Of a stretch of 64,000 nt of DNA, positions 21,840 through 33,373 are shown piece by piece. The stretch comes from Diphasiastrum complanatum. Lineage: Eukaryota; Streptophyta; Lycopodiopsida; Lycopodiales; Lycopodiaceae. The position numbers were made by a program, and so were the translations under genes. Position 1 is the stretch's first letter; every line of letters begins with the position of its first letter. The stretch covers positions 29,470,340 through 29,534,339 of the forward strand of contig CM055111.1 of the NCBI GenBank assembly GCA_029204225.1, given 5' to 3'. The notes below the pieces were generated by a model. The model was not told where the DNA came from, did not search any database, and saw only the letters and a program-made list of their open reading frames with translations.

Positions 21840-22603
21840 TAATGGGGGTATTCCCAGCAAAGTGTAAATAGATAAAATCCTCCAATAAAATATGTTGCGA
21901 GGGCATGGCATCCTGTGTGTATAAGCCCATGGCCCAATGAGCACGCAATTAAAGTTGTAAATAAAATAAACTTGACTTGGGCCTTGGAATTAAAATAAAA
22001 CTAAAGGCCCAATGCCATTTTTAAACTTAAAGATTACTTTTTAGAGTTGGATCCAAATTGGGACTCACATGAATCTTGTGATTTCTAATGTACTTTTTGT
22101 GGACCCTTGGATCAAGTTGGGTCCAAGATGAATGGATAGGATCATTGTGAATATTAGCCAATAGGATTGAGGGGCAAGGGCCTTCCCCATTTATTAAAAG
22201 GCACCATTTGAAGCATCCTCATTTGCAATTCAATGCTTGCTATTGCTCTTGTTGTTTCCATTTGCTTTCAAGTTCATGCTTGTTGGTTTCAATAGTTTAA
22301 GTTTCTCCTTTAGCAAGTACAATGTGCATTTGAGCCAACCTCCACCCTCACTCTCTATCTCTCTCTCTTTCTCTTCCCTTCTCAATCTCTTCTTCTCCAT
22401 TCCTTCTCTTCAACCAAGACCATGATGAATGTTAGTATAGAGGAGTAGAGTTAAAGAGGAGTAGTATAGTGGTGAGTAGAGCTAAGGAAAAAAGTAGGAA
22501 ACTAACTAAAAGTAGCATCTATGCTTAGTTAGGTACCTATACAGTGATCTAACCTTTGTTGACAAGTAGAAGGGCTATACTATGAGAGATCTTCGACCCC
22601 ACA
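21840..22603 (+). repeat. 5' LTR of the non-autonomous element (764 bp)
   Basis: Matches 25644-26441 from GGGGGTATTCCC to CTTCGACCCCACA. The first bases read TAATGGGG where the 3' LTR has TGTTGGGG, so the canonical TG start has mutated. It lacks about 40 bp present in the 3' LTR near 26013-26050. TGGCGC starts at 22605, one base after the LTR; only these first six bases match the tRNA-Asp type primer site. Confidence 0.88.
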
Positions 22604-23205
22604 GTGGCGCAGAACTCTCCAGAGCATCAAGATCATCTTACCAACCCTCGCATGGTGTCTAAATAGAATCAGAGCAGTGAAATTAGCCTGCCTACATAAT
22701 CTGATCTTGAAAATCCACTCACTAGAACAAGTTGTGCGAGAGATGACTTCCTACGAGAGTTGAACCCTCGCAGACAACCTGAACCCTTGCAGAACCTTCG
22801 CATAGCAGTCAAATCACCTTCTGAACTCTCGTAGACTTCCCTGAGGTCTTAGAATTTTGTGAAGGTGCTTGCCAAAATTTGGGTAGAACTGAACAAGAGA
22901 AAGTGGATTTCACCTAATACGCACTCTAAATTCCGCTATATAAGGGCTAAAATCGAGTCATTTGTCACCTTTGCTAGCGAAGCTCTGCCGAAATTTCCAC
23001 TGAAAATACCAAGTTTTCTGTTTTCAACCAAACTTCCTACCAGTTGTCATCTGCTCATATTAAACACCGATCTGCGCTCTGAACTACAATCATTGTCATC
23101 CAACACTTAGTATTCTCAGTTTTCTATTGTTTCCACATCTTTTTCCATTTTTCACCATTTTTTCTACTTTTCCGACTTCTTCGACCACTAATCATCATTG
23201 CTAAC

Positions 23206-25617
23206 ATGGCCTCATCATCCTCTGAAGACTCTGGCACCAAACAGGTAATCATCCATGACATCCCTGAGGCCACGCAGATTTGGTTTTTACCCGCTGACGG
23301 TCTGATCCAACCATGGATGCAGACAGCCGGCCCACTCCTTGAAGCAATGGGTTTTTATCCGGCGTTGTTCCATTATGAGATTAACATGGTCCTCGCCCTT
23401 CACGCTTACGCCACCTGAGACGAGGTCAAGGCTCATTTCCACTTCCTGTACCAAGGTACCACATACAAGGTCAGGATGAACGCCGACTCGATGGTCACCG
23501 TTGGCATTATGTCCGCTGATCGTCAACCCATCTCCCATCGCCACGCCAAAGCTCTGATCAAACCATTCGTTATCCAAACCACACCAGATATTCCCATTTA
23601 GACTAACAATGGTTACCTGATAGAAGATATCACGGAACCCATCATTCAGGTGGCTGCGCATCTGTTGAATAACTTTCTGGTTATTTCAACATTTTGCAAG
23701 GACAGAATCCAGTCTGCGCTGCTAAGTTAGATAGTGAAATCCTCTCTGGAATTCCCTAACCCCTCCATTGTGCCATACGACTGGCATAGCTTTCTTATTC
23801 GAGAACTAACCAACTCCATCAAACCCAACAACCATGAGCGAATCGCAGCAGGCCCTCTGTTGTGTAACTTTGCCTGTGCACTTCTCGAGGCGAAAGTGCG
23901 CGGCTTCCCATGCTCATCCCTCCTATCTACTCTTGTACCACATACTAACGTCGGAGCCGATACACCACAAGCCCCTGCTAGTGCCAGTGTACCAGCTACT
24001 CCCACAGATCTAACGATGGCGTACCAAACTCTATAAAAATACATCCTAGATGTGGTAGCAGCCAAAGCTATTCTGGAAAGCAAGGTACTACATTTGGCAA
24101 TGAGTAATACACAGCTGCGAGCAGACCTCACCAAGCTGCAACAAGAGCTGATTCTGGCTCAGCAACACAAATAAGCAGGGCACTAGGACATTGCCAAGCT
24201 GCAGCAGAAGGAGGAGGGCCTAAACAAATATATTCAAAGCCTCTCCAAAGCGTTGACTGAGGCTCCACAAAGGTGCGGGAGCTTCAAGCTGAAGCATCCC
24301 AACGGCTTGCCCCCATCCAGACGCAACTTACACTTTTGGAAGCAGAGAACACGCGCCTGGGGACGGAGGTCAAAGCCTTACAAGACGCAAAGCTCGTCTG
24401 GTTAGTTCAATCTGCACCAGACACAAGGCCACTTTCCCAATCAGAGATGAGTCTTCTACGGCGTCAGGTGCAGATTTATAGCCAAACCCTCAACAGCTAC
24501 CAGGCGGAGTTCAATAAGTATCGGGCAAGCGCAACGCAAGAGCTCGCCCTGGCCAAGGCCCTCAAGGTGTGCCAACAATACATGGAAACGAAGGCCCAGC
24601 CCACCCCCGTGGTAATTTCACCACCACCTAATCTTGACGTTGCACAGGCTAGTACTAGCCAAGATCAGAGCCAGCAAGCAGCAGGATTTCAACCAGATCA
24701 AGGGTCTGAAGGCCAAGACCAAGGGCAAACAGATGCGACTGTTGAGACGCGAGACCAGAGCCAAGGTGCAACCACCAGCCAAGGCCAAGCAACATCATCC
24801 AGAGGTTCGCGTACGATATCTGCCAGCCGGGCCTTCCGAAGACCGAAGTCTGTGGAGGAGAACATCAATGAATTTTTATCCAAATATCTCCACGAGTCAT
24901 CAAGAGCGGCTGGCAGATATTATTCTCAGCTCAGACCATCAAGGGAAAAGAACTGCAAGCCTTACCCACCCTCCAACCACAACCGGAGTGGCGACTACAG
25001 TTATTTGAAAGAGACCCTATAGCCATCAAGGCTTACGTGATGAGTCTGCAACAGTTACGGGTGAACGCGCATTTCTTGCCATATTCAAGAAGATCCAAAT
25101 GGGCGAAATGTGGCACTCCTCTGGACCAGATCACACTGCACAATTTCAACTGGCTAATCATCAAATCCGAATATGGGTGGACTACGAATGTAGATGCCAA
25201 AAGGGCTCTCTCTATATTCGCCAGTCACTACATCAATTGCCCCGATCCCACAGTCCGCGCGGCAGCCACTTACGTTCGGGACTTAGAATATTTAATGGGC
25301 ATTGAAAGAAAATGGGATGATTTCCTTCCCTCCATATTTTTTGATCCAAATAAGGTGCTAGCTTTCGACAAAGTCGAAGACCAGCTGCCAGTCGCTCGCA
25401 TATAGTACCGAGCTACATTCCTTGGAGATCCCTGGACGAAACGATTCCAAGCATGGGTGGATCGGGAATGGCTGACAGGAGTCCAAAAGTCCTTCCACAC
25501 GCCAAAGCACTCAAAGAAACTGGACCGTCTCAACTTCATGGAAGACGTTACGGGCTATCTGATCCACCAGAGGCGGTCCAAGAGAATGCTATACTAAACC
25601 GGCAGAGTGCCGAGGGA
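23206..25617 (+). pseudogene. Downstream-ORF family protein, broken copy
   Basis: Starts at an ATG (MASSSSEDSG) that aligns with the start of the 40706 copy. Three blocks are shared with that copy: an N-terminal domain (TITEP/DITEP...AAHLLNNFLV region, up to about 23725), a middle rich in Gln/Ser/Asp with coiled-coil-like heptads (24270-24830), and a C-terminal domain (HNFNWLIIKSEYGW, CPDPTVR, KWDDFLPS, then DREWLTG and LNFMEDV). In-frame stops at about 23416, 23599 and 23728 and at least three frame changes disable it. It has no similarity that I recognise to gag, pol or known env-like proteins. The function is unknown. Confidence 0.75.
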
Positions 25618-25643
25618 CCTGCATTACTTCAGACCATGAGTCA

Positions 25644-26441
25644 TGTTGGGGGTATTCCCAACAAAGTGTAAATAAATAAAATCCTCCAATAAAATGTGTT
25701 GCGAGGGCATGGCATCCTATGTGTATAAGCCCATGGCCCAATGAGCATGCAATTAAAGTTGTAAATAAAATACACTTGACTTGGGCCTTGGAATCAAAAT
25801 AAAACTAGAGGCCCAATGTCATTTTTAAACTTAGAGATTACTTTTTAGAGTTGGATCCAAATTGGGACTCACATGAATCTTGTGATTTCTAATGTACTTT
25901 TTGTGGACCCTTGGATCAAGTTGGGTCCAAGATGAATGGATAGGATCATTGTGAATATTAGCCAATAGGATTGAGAGGCAAGGGCCTTTCCCATTTTATA
26001 AAAAGGCACCATTAATGAGAAGGAGAAAACTCTACCAATTTTAAAAGAGAAGCAACCTCATTTGCAATTCAATGCTTGCTATTGCTCTTGTTGTTTCCAT
26101 TTGCTTTCAAGTTCATGCTTGTTGGTTTCAATAGTCTAAGTTTCTCCTTTAGCAAGTACAATGTGCATTTGAGCTAACCTCCACCCTCACTCTCTATCTC
26201 TCTCTCTTTCTCTTCCTTTCTCAATCTCTTCTTCTCCATTCCTTCTCTTCAACCAAGACCATGATGAATGTTAGTGTAGAGGAGTAGAGTTAAAGAGGAG
26301 TAGTATAGTGGTGAGTAGAGCTAAGGGAGAAAGTAGGAAACTAACTAAAAGTAGCATCTATGTTAGTTAGGTACCTATTCAGTGATCTAACCTTTGTTGA
26401 TAGGCGGAAGGGCTATACTACGAGAGATCTTCGACCCCACA
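25644..26441 (+). repeat. 3' LTR of the non-autonomous element (798 bp)
   Basis: Starts TGTTGGGGGTATTCCC and ends GACCCCACA, then the TAAGC duplication. It has a TATAAAAAG-like motif near 25998, a plausible TATA box, and a CT-rich stretch near 26195-26240. Confidence 0.9.
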
Positions 26442-26446
26442 TAAGC

Positions 26447-27020
26447 TGAAATTTGAAATCTAGCACTACTGAGCCGCAATATGAAATTTGTCATTTTCCT
26501 TCTCTGACCTCGCATAATGAGGTACAGATAGCCCTATGCTGACTAAGAGCCCCATGTGGGCAGTTTTTTGCATGAAGACCAGCAACTGAACAAGGATAAT
26601 AAATGAAGTACTCGAAGAACTTTCAAAGCTCAAAGATGATATAGACTACTCCGCAGTAGAGCAGCCCCACCATCAGCAAATAGAAGAGGTCAAAATAGGC
26701 AAGGAAAAAATTACTATTGACATAGACGAGCTGGATGAAGATATGGAGGAAGAGTGGGACCAGTAGGAGCATCAAGAGCAGGACCAGCATCGAGACAATG
26801 TGCAGGAAGACCAGCAGCAAGACCGAGAGCAGCAAGACCAGGCACAACAAGACCAGCAAGTGCAGCAGCAAAACCAAGAGCAGAAAGGCCAGACACAGCA
26901 GGACCACCAGACAGCGCAGAACCAACAGGAGAAGGAAGAGCAAGAGGATGTGTATGTGGATGTGGAAAATGAAGGGGCAGGTGATCCTCCTTGGTATTTA
27001 GTGAGTAAATTTTTACGAGT
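26447..27020 (+). pseudogene. Gln-rich coding remnant
   Basis: From about 26605 an acidic stretch (ITIDIDELDEDMEEEWDQ) runs through one TAG stop at 26764 into a long Gln/Asp-rich low-complexity segment built from irregular CAGCAA/GACCAG units, ending DPPWYLVSKFL at about 27020. The composition resembles the Gln-rich middle of the downstream-ORF family, but no alignable domain was seen. It could be a relic of another such element or a host fragment. Confidence 0.4.
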
Positions 27021-27663
27021 TTAGTGAGTTTTAAATGTTAAAAATGCTCATCATAACAATCACCAATTAACATAGAAAATGTCTCTTTTTGGTGCAACAA
27101 ACTATACAAATGATCATTTTAAAAGTAGCCTTTTGAAAAAAAAAAGATAAAAAGTGCAATATATATCATTGACATTTTATGCATCAACAAAAGATAGATG
27201 GCCATATAGTGGGGGCATGACAGACAAAAAAATGTGCCAATATCCAAAAATAATAACATTTCAATTTGCTAGATAATGAAATATTCATCACGAGATCACA
27301 AATACTTGGAGGAATTACCGATCATCAACTTCTGCCATCAAATTATAACATTTAGTAATCTCAATCAGACTTTTATCACTAGACGTATTGTCAGTAGTGC
27401 AATCTACTAGAGGAAACACATTCATTTGTAAAGCCATTAGAAATAGTGAGCGAAGATAATGCAGGAAGAATTCAGATAGTTTTTGTAAAGAAAATGTGAA
27501 ATCTGCCTTGCTCAGGCTCCTAAAAAGGTCTGACGCTTAGACCTCCAACAATCCCCATCATGAGATGATGCACTTGTAAATGCCCTAGATATTGTGGTCG
27601 ATCTAGCCACAAAAATTTTGGACATTCCCTCCATTGTGAATACCCTCCCCTCCTCCCGTTAAT
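27021..27663. other. Intergenic DNA, no gene recognised
   Basis: AT-rich sequence between the Gln-rich remnant and the Ulp1-like pseudogene. Nothing identifiable. Confidence 0.4.
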
Positions 27664-28702
27664 GTCAAACCTATAGTATATTTAGATTCTGATGATTATT
27701 TAAAATTTGAGAAAGATATTTCAGATGTTATACATAATATTTGCATGCCAATTCTCTTCCAAATAAAAGAAATTGGTTTTACTCTTAACTTTAGAATCCC
27801 AAATTGTATTCAGAGGAAGGATAGAAGGGCCTCTATTAGCGATCCAGTGATTGAGGCAATATGATATTGCAAGGGATTCCATGAAAGAATTGTCACTTCT
27901 CAGCAATTGTTTTCTGCAAGGCATCAAGGACAACAACGACACTTTGTCACACTGTATCCTTGGTGCTTGCTCACCAGATGTGAAGTTTCTGTTGATGCCT
28001 TATCATACCAAGTATGTCTATTTCTTTACTTGTCTACTTCTTTACTTGTAATCACTGTATCATCTATCTAATGAAATTCCTCATTGTTTTTTTGTAGTGA
28101 TCACTGGAGCTTAACTGTAGTTTCTGTTAAAATTATAGCAAATAATGTCGTAAATTTCTTTTGTGTAAAGATGAATTCCGCAAGCAACACACATAAGGAT
28201 ATTGACTCGCTGTTGCCGGAAATGTGTAAATATTTTCCAATAGAGAATCCCAGGGCAGGAACATGTGAAATTGTGAGCATTGAGGTAATTATTGAACATT
28301 TCTAGTGTATTTTTGTTTATCATCATTGTTAAGTGTCAGCATCTTCGTCCCAATTTTAGTCGGTCAAATGTATTGCAGACACCCAAGCAAAATAACTTAT
28401 TTAGTTGTGCATGGTATACTCTATACGATGCCAAATTATTTTTTGAGTGGTACAATCTTCAAGAGGATGTTGATATTTCAAAGGTGAGTTATTAGCCCAT
28501 TCTAATTTATCTTCATGTAATATATTGTTTCTTATAAATATTCATCTAATATATTGTTTAGCGAAGTTTACCCTCGGAGATTATAGAGCTGGCAAAGTGT
28601 ACAGATTTTAACAAGGGCTCATCTTTAGTCTATTGGCTAGGTCAATTGCTAGATCAAAGACTGATGTTGGGCCTTCTAAGCCAGACGATGTTCAGATTTT
28701 AA
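27664..28702 (+). pseudogene. Ulp1/C48-type cysteine protease-like gene, spliced, probably broken
   Basis: Inferred exons are 27851-28011, 28098-28284, 28340-28483 and 28562-28702 (stop TAA). All three introns obey GT-AG and all exons stay in frame. The spliced protein reads ...KFLLMPYHTN-DHWSLTVVSVK...HKDIDSLLPE...TPKQNNLFSCAWYTL. This fits the Ulp1/SUMO-protease signature of His-Trp, Asp, Gln and Cys (His codon 28102-28104, Cys codon 28406-28408). An upstream open stretch in a different frame (27664-27860, VKPIVYLDSDD...) appears to belong to the same gene through a frameshift near 27855. In plants, Ulp1-like domains are common in host deSUMOylases and in Mutator-like and other DNA transposons. 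The repeat-rich setting favours a transposon-borne copy, but no terminal inverted repeats were found. Confidence 0.65.
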
Positions 28703-29049
28703 ATGAGGCTTGGCAACTTGTAGATACCCAAGGTGAATAGATAGACATAGTTTCTTATTGATATAGAGATACAGACATACATTGAAAACCAACATATATT
28801 GAATACGGAAAAAGAATTATTTTGCACAGTTATACAAAATCCCCAAATTCGGATGATATTTTATTGAATACATATATCAGTTTGTACAATTGATTGTATG
28901 TTCTTCTACAATGTTGATATCTGTTGGAAGATCCTTGCAGGGTGTTGTGTTTTCCTGTCTTTTCGTATATGCATGAAAGATAAGCAACTTTTTAATTTCT
29001 TTATTCTCTGAACACAAAGTTACATATACAATCATTGACTGATTTGCAA
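28703..29049. other. Intergenic DNA, no gene recognised
   Basis: AT-rich spacer between the Ulp1-like remnant and the minus-strand gene-like stretch. Confidence 0.4.
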
Positions 29050-29830
29050 ATCACAATAAAATCTTACCAGCTTTCCATTGATAATGAATCTGAAGTATTA
29101 TGGTAGAATTTCATTGTGCATTAAGACCAGCTCTTGTCTGATATAACTCAAGCTCCAATGATCCTCCACTACAATTGTAGTTAGCATATCTTCATTGTTG
29201 AAAATGTGGACTTCTTTTCGATCTGTGTGACCATCCATTTGAAGGTCTTGATCCAGTGGCATCCAGGTCTCACTTATTCGTTTCCATCTCTTGTAATTGA
29301 ATGTAAGACTAAGCATTTGTCTCGAAATGCAATAACGAAATATCATAAAAGATTTCTTAATTCTACATTCAATATCTCCAATTGTCTTGCATTCCCAACC
29401 CACATCCATCAGATCTTAAAGAGTGTCATCTGGCACATCCTTACAAACGAATAATGTTGGTGTTCTACAAACATTTGCATTTGAAAAAAAATCTACAAAT
29501 ACATATAAGGACATAAACCAACTTAACCTATTGACTTTTGATCCAGTGCTCGCTTTCATTGAGTTTTTCAAATCGAACAGTAATTTGCATCTAAAAGATT
29601 CTGACACAATACTATTAGGTGCAAGCCATTCATCACTTCCAAAATGTGGCAGTGGTATATCTTCAAGCTTTCTGAAACCTCCATGCATATCTGGAATGTA
29701 CGTGGACTCGTAGAAAAATATACCACTATCTGCAAGCTCCTTATAAGTTCTTCCTCCGTATTGTAATTTTCCAATATCCGAATGAATCACATCCAATATA
29801 CTTGCTAGGGATTGTGCTGGCTCTCATTCG
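29050..29830 (-). pseudogene. Unrecognised gene-like stretch, minus strand
   Basis: Two open segments on the minus strand (29796-29419 and 29415-29098) lie in the same frame, separated by one TAA at 29416-29418. A second TAA follows NEILP, after which the frame continues YFRFIINGKL up to a GTAAG donor-like site near 29066. The combined length is about 240 residues of normal complexity, for example DVIHSDIGKLQYGGRTYKEL, GGFRKLEDIPLPHF and VVEDHWSLSYIRQEL. I do not recognise the family. It may be a host gene fragment captured by a transposon or a decayed gene. It is convergent with the Ulp1-like gene. Confidence 0.45.
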
Positions 29831-30514
29831 CTTATGCTAGATGGACATAAATCTGCAAGAATGCAATACGTATATGATAACTGATATGATTTCAATAAGT
29901 TTCAAAAGCATGAATGTTAAAATATAGATCCCAAAAAATTTTGAACTTATAGTCATATTTTTGGTGATCATGAATATTGATTGTAGATATAGTTCTGAAT
30001 GCATATAGACATGCTGAACCAAGACTTCTGAGATTGATTGCCCTCTTGGAGAAGTCCTAAAATCAAGGATCTTTGCTTTTCAATATGATTTGAATGTCAT
30101 CATCTTTGCCTTCTTTCTTGTTCTAAACACGCCTTTTGAGGACGGATGCAGTAGAACCCATGAGTTTTTTATATATCTTGTTGGTTTCCAAAATCCAGCT
30201 TCATCCTTCTCATTGTGAAGAATCACTGATTCAATTTTAGATCTTGGTCTCTAGGCCATAGTGATTGCTTCCAAAGTTTAGTGCCAAATTCTCAAATCTA
30301 TGAAATGCCAGATAGACTCAAAGTTATATGATACTTATTAAATGTGAATGGGCAATTGGACCACAGTAACAACATGTGGTAACTATGCTTACTATCTAAC
30401 TGTGATGCATGTCACCAATTCCAATGCATGTGATTATTTACTATTGGCAAACCTGTGTAGTTTGAAATTTACGAAGATATTCACCAATGTGGTTAAATAT
30501 TTAACTAGAGACAA
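29831..30514. other. Intergenic DNA, no gene recognised
   Basis: No supported frame on either strand. It probably contains decayed transposon sequence, but no diagnostic motif was found. Confidence 0.4.
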
Positions 30515-30588
30515 TGTCGTCGGGCAGATTCACACATTCGGTGCAAACATTGTTTATCAATAACATTCTCCCATCTTGCCCGACGACA
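30515..30588. repeat. Perfect 12-bp inverted repeat with 50-bp loop
   Basis: TGTCGTCGGGCA (30515-30526) and its exact reverse complement TGCCCGACGACA (30577-30588) bracket a 50-bp AT-rich loop that contains ATAACATTCTCCC. GC-rich arms in an AT-rich context make a stable hairpin likely. It may be a structural part of a nearby LTR or an element end. Confidence 0.7.
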
Positions 30589-31464
30589 AACTTAAAATTT
30601 TTAGAAGTTAATTTTTATAACTTTATTATTTCCATCTATGTTACGTAAATTTCAAATATATGCATTTTCATTGGGCCACATGACGGACGAAATTAAGAAA
30701 AAAAAAAAAAAGCATCTTTACAAAGGATCTTTTTTGTATTTTGGAACTCCTCTAATAAATGCGACACTGCATTTCTACATGCAATTTATGACAGGCAAAA
30801 AATGTGACAAAATTTTGCAATTTTTGCATTTTCACCAGTGTCAATATTAGCGAAGCTCGACGTCATGGCTTTTTCATGTTCATTCTATGCACTGTGCAAT
30901 CAAATTTGACAACGACAACAGCCACCCACGATCTCCTACAAACGACACACCCACTTTTGTACCTTCTTCATCTACACACCTGTAAAATTTGTGTATATAA
31001 TGAATACCTTTTCAGTATTCAAATAAGATAGAGAACCAAGCATGATTGGTAACATGTGAGACAGACATTGTAGATGCTTTTCATGGATTGATTCTTCCTT
31101 TCAGACAGATTGTCAGTAATAGGTTCATAACCTTCACATATTGTGATTTGCTTTGTGAAGCATGTGGTTATGTCCGCTATTCTTTTGTGCTCACTTGCAT
31201 TATTGACTTGTATATTTCATTAAATCTGATTATAGCTTTGTCTGGTTCTACATTCAGATTCGTGTCAATACTGCAACGTTTTTCATGTTCTGTCTGACTA
31301 TATAATTGATTTGTCTGGTTGTCTGCTCATCACTTCTGCTACAACCGCGCATTAAAGCTCTAAAATTATTATGTTCTTGTATTTGCCTACTAAGTCACCA
31401 GTAGTGCATGCACCGAGAGAGTTGAATGGACTGATCTTCCGATCCAAATCCCATTTCTCTGACA
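30589..31464 (+). repeat. Probable 5' LTR region of copia-2 (left end not placed)
   Basis: The right end is certain: GACA at 31461-31464 is followed at once by the primer-site sequence. Inside lie units of the type CGACACTGCATTTCTACATG with ACAGGCAAAAAATGTGACA (30760-30810), related in reverse orientation to units in the LTR at 49748, and TATATAATG near 30994 as a possible TATA box. No matching 3' LTR was found to fix the left end. Confidence 0.5.
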
Positions 31465-33373
31465 TGGTATCACAGTCCAAGACATCAAAACCTATCTGAT
31501 TCTTTAAGCGGTTTCATTTCAGAGCTATTTCTATAGCCTGATAAGCTTTTACAGAAACAAGACTCTACTAGCCGATAGAGTGATTGTCTTCTTGTTCTGT
31601 AATTTAGCACCAGCTTTTCGTACTTAAGTCACTGATAGTTATTCCTATCACCTAGACTAATCTTCCACATGGATTCTCACGGGAAAGTCAGTCCTATCAT
31701 GGACAAGGGGTTGCTAATTACCATATGTGGAAATTTAAGATGAGAATTGTGCTAATGGCTAAGGAGTTGTATGACGTTGTTACAGGTGTAGAGGGAATAC
31801 TCGAAGCTGATGACGCAGCAATTTCCAGATGGAAGCTGAAGGATGGAAAAGCGTTTGCGGTGATCATCCTCAACATTTCAAATACTCATATCGGCCATGT
31901 GTCCAAAGCTTAGACATCCAAGGAAGTCTAGGACATCTTGAGCATATTATATGAAGTGCGAGATATAGCTTTCAGGCTACATCTCAAGAAGAAATTTTAC
32001 TCCCTCAAGATGGCAAATGGTGATTCCCTGCAGAATCACATCAACCAATTCAAGAATCCACTAAAGCAAATGGTCATATCTATCGTAGACGATCAAGATG
32101 CAGTAATGCAGCTGCTTACAAGCTTTCCAAGCTCATATGACAACTGGATGATGATCATCATGATGCATCCAGATCTAACTCGTTCAAAAGTCATTACAAT
32201 GTTGTTGCAGAAAGACATGCGGAGGAACGAAGCCTCCAGTTCCTCAGCTAATTCTCACGCCTTGTACACCAACAGAGGAACGACTAAGCAGAAGAAGAAG
32301 AAAGGCCCGAAGCAATCAAAGCAAGACCAGAAACCAACACATCAAAGATTAGTCAAATCCACAGACTAAAAAGAAGTTGTTCTATAGATACTACAAGAGA
32401 AACAACCACAAGATTCAAGACTGCTGGATACTACAAGCAAAGAACAACAGCAAGGGACATTCAAATCAAGTGGCCAATGCAGGTACAGAAGCTCCACAAC
32501 CCATTCAAAAAGCGGATCATGATGCCTTCATGACTAGCCATCAAGGAGCATCCAACGATAGTTCTTGGTTCTTGGATTCTGGTGCCATTCAGCATATGAC
32601 CAGTCTCATTGCCTGTTTCGAGTCCTATACACCCTACTGTACCAACAAATATGTTCATCTTGGCGACAATAGCACACAAGCTATTAAAGGTGAAGGTACT
32701 GTAAGATTAAGCTTTGCAAATGATCAATCTAAGCTACTTTCTAAAGTTCTGTATGTACCCAATCTGTCTACAAATCTACTATTTGTAAGTAGAATCACAG
32801 ATCCAGGACATAAAGTAAAATTCAAATGTGATCAATGCAAAGTAGTTGATAGAATAGGCAAGATCCTAGCACTAGAAAAGAGGCATGGAGACTTGTATAG
32901 ATTAAATCATTGCTTTTCTGCCTCTAGTCAAGTGCTCGGTACTTCTATTCAAGCAAATAAAAGTTTACTTTGGCATTATAGACTTGGTCACTTGAATCAT
33001 GCTTCTGTACAACAAATGTCTAAACATTATATTGTTCTTGATCTAGACTCTCCTGATAATAAAGTCGAGTTACATGTCTGTGAAGACTGCTTAGTTGGTA
33101 AGCAGGCTAAAAAACCATTTAGATCAAGTCATCAGCATACTGCTAGAGGATTGTTAGATGTTGTAAATACAGACATTTGTGGCCCAATTTAGAATCTTTC
33201 TATGAAGGATGCAAAGTATTTAATAGCTTTTATTGATGAATTCTCCAGAAGGACTATGGTATACTTTATCTAGAAGAAATCAAAAGCTTTCAATTGCTTC
33301 AGAATCTTCAAGAAGCATGAAGAAAAAGAGACTGGAAGGACAATCAAAGCCCTGAGGTCTGTCAATGGTGGAG
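31465..33373 (+). mobile_element. Copia-2, 5' part (decayed), interrupted by the gypsy element
   Basis: Starts with the initiator-Met type primer site TGGTATCACAG (one change from TGGTATCAGAG). A degraded gag starts at ATG 31669 and continues in the segments 31725-31913, 31938-32369 and 32377 onward. It runs into a degenerate zinc knuckle (FYRYYKRNNHKIQDC, first two Cys lost), the protease motif LDSG near 32573-32585, LLWHYRLGHLNHAS of the GAG-pre-integrase region, and integrase (VNTDICGPI, then FIDEFSRRT) with several stops. The second integrase Asp is lost (ALRSVNGG instead of ALRSDNGG). The element resumes at 44067. Confidence 0.88.
32377..33192 (+). pseudogene. Copia-2 protease and N-terminal integrase segment
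   Basis: Longest open piece of copia-2, 271 codons. It contains the decayed zinc knuckle, an aspartic protease site (WFLDSGAIQHMTS), the GAG-pre-integrase HKRLGH-like motif (HYRLGHLNH), the zinc-binding pair CEDCLVGK and the start of the integrase core (NTDICGP). It stops at 33190 where other copia elements continue. The start shown is only the first Met of the open segment. Confidence 0.85.

Larger units (their letters stand above)
21840..26441 (+). mobile_element. Complete non-autonomous LTR retrotransposon, 4.6 kb
   Basis: Bounded by the 5-bp target duplication TAAGC (21835-21839 and 26442-26446) and two related LTRs (21840-22603 and 25644-26441). The interior of about 3 kb lacks any gag zinc knuckle, protease, RT, RNase H or integrase. 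Its only coding remnant (23206-25617) is homologous to the ORF that sits between integrase and 3' LTR in the 10.7-kb gypsy element at 33374-44061. The element must therefore have been mobilised in trans, presumably by a relative of that gypsy element. The LTRs of the two elements are not obviously similar, so the partner is unproven. Confidence 0.9.

Noticed and set aside
23287-24134. Minus-strand open frames of 124 and 135 codons
   Set aside because: They are opposite-strand shadows of the downstream-ORF copy, which has clear homology on the plus strand.
26623-26943. Minus-strand Leu-rich 106-codon frame
   Set aside because: It is the antisense shadow of the Gln-rich CAG repeat tract on the plus strand.
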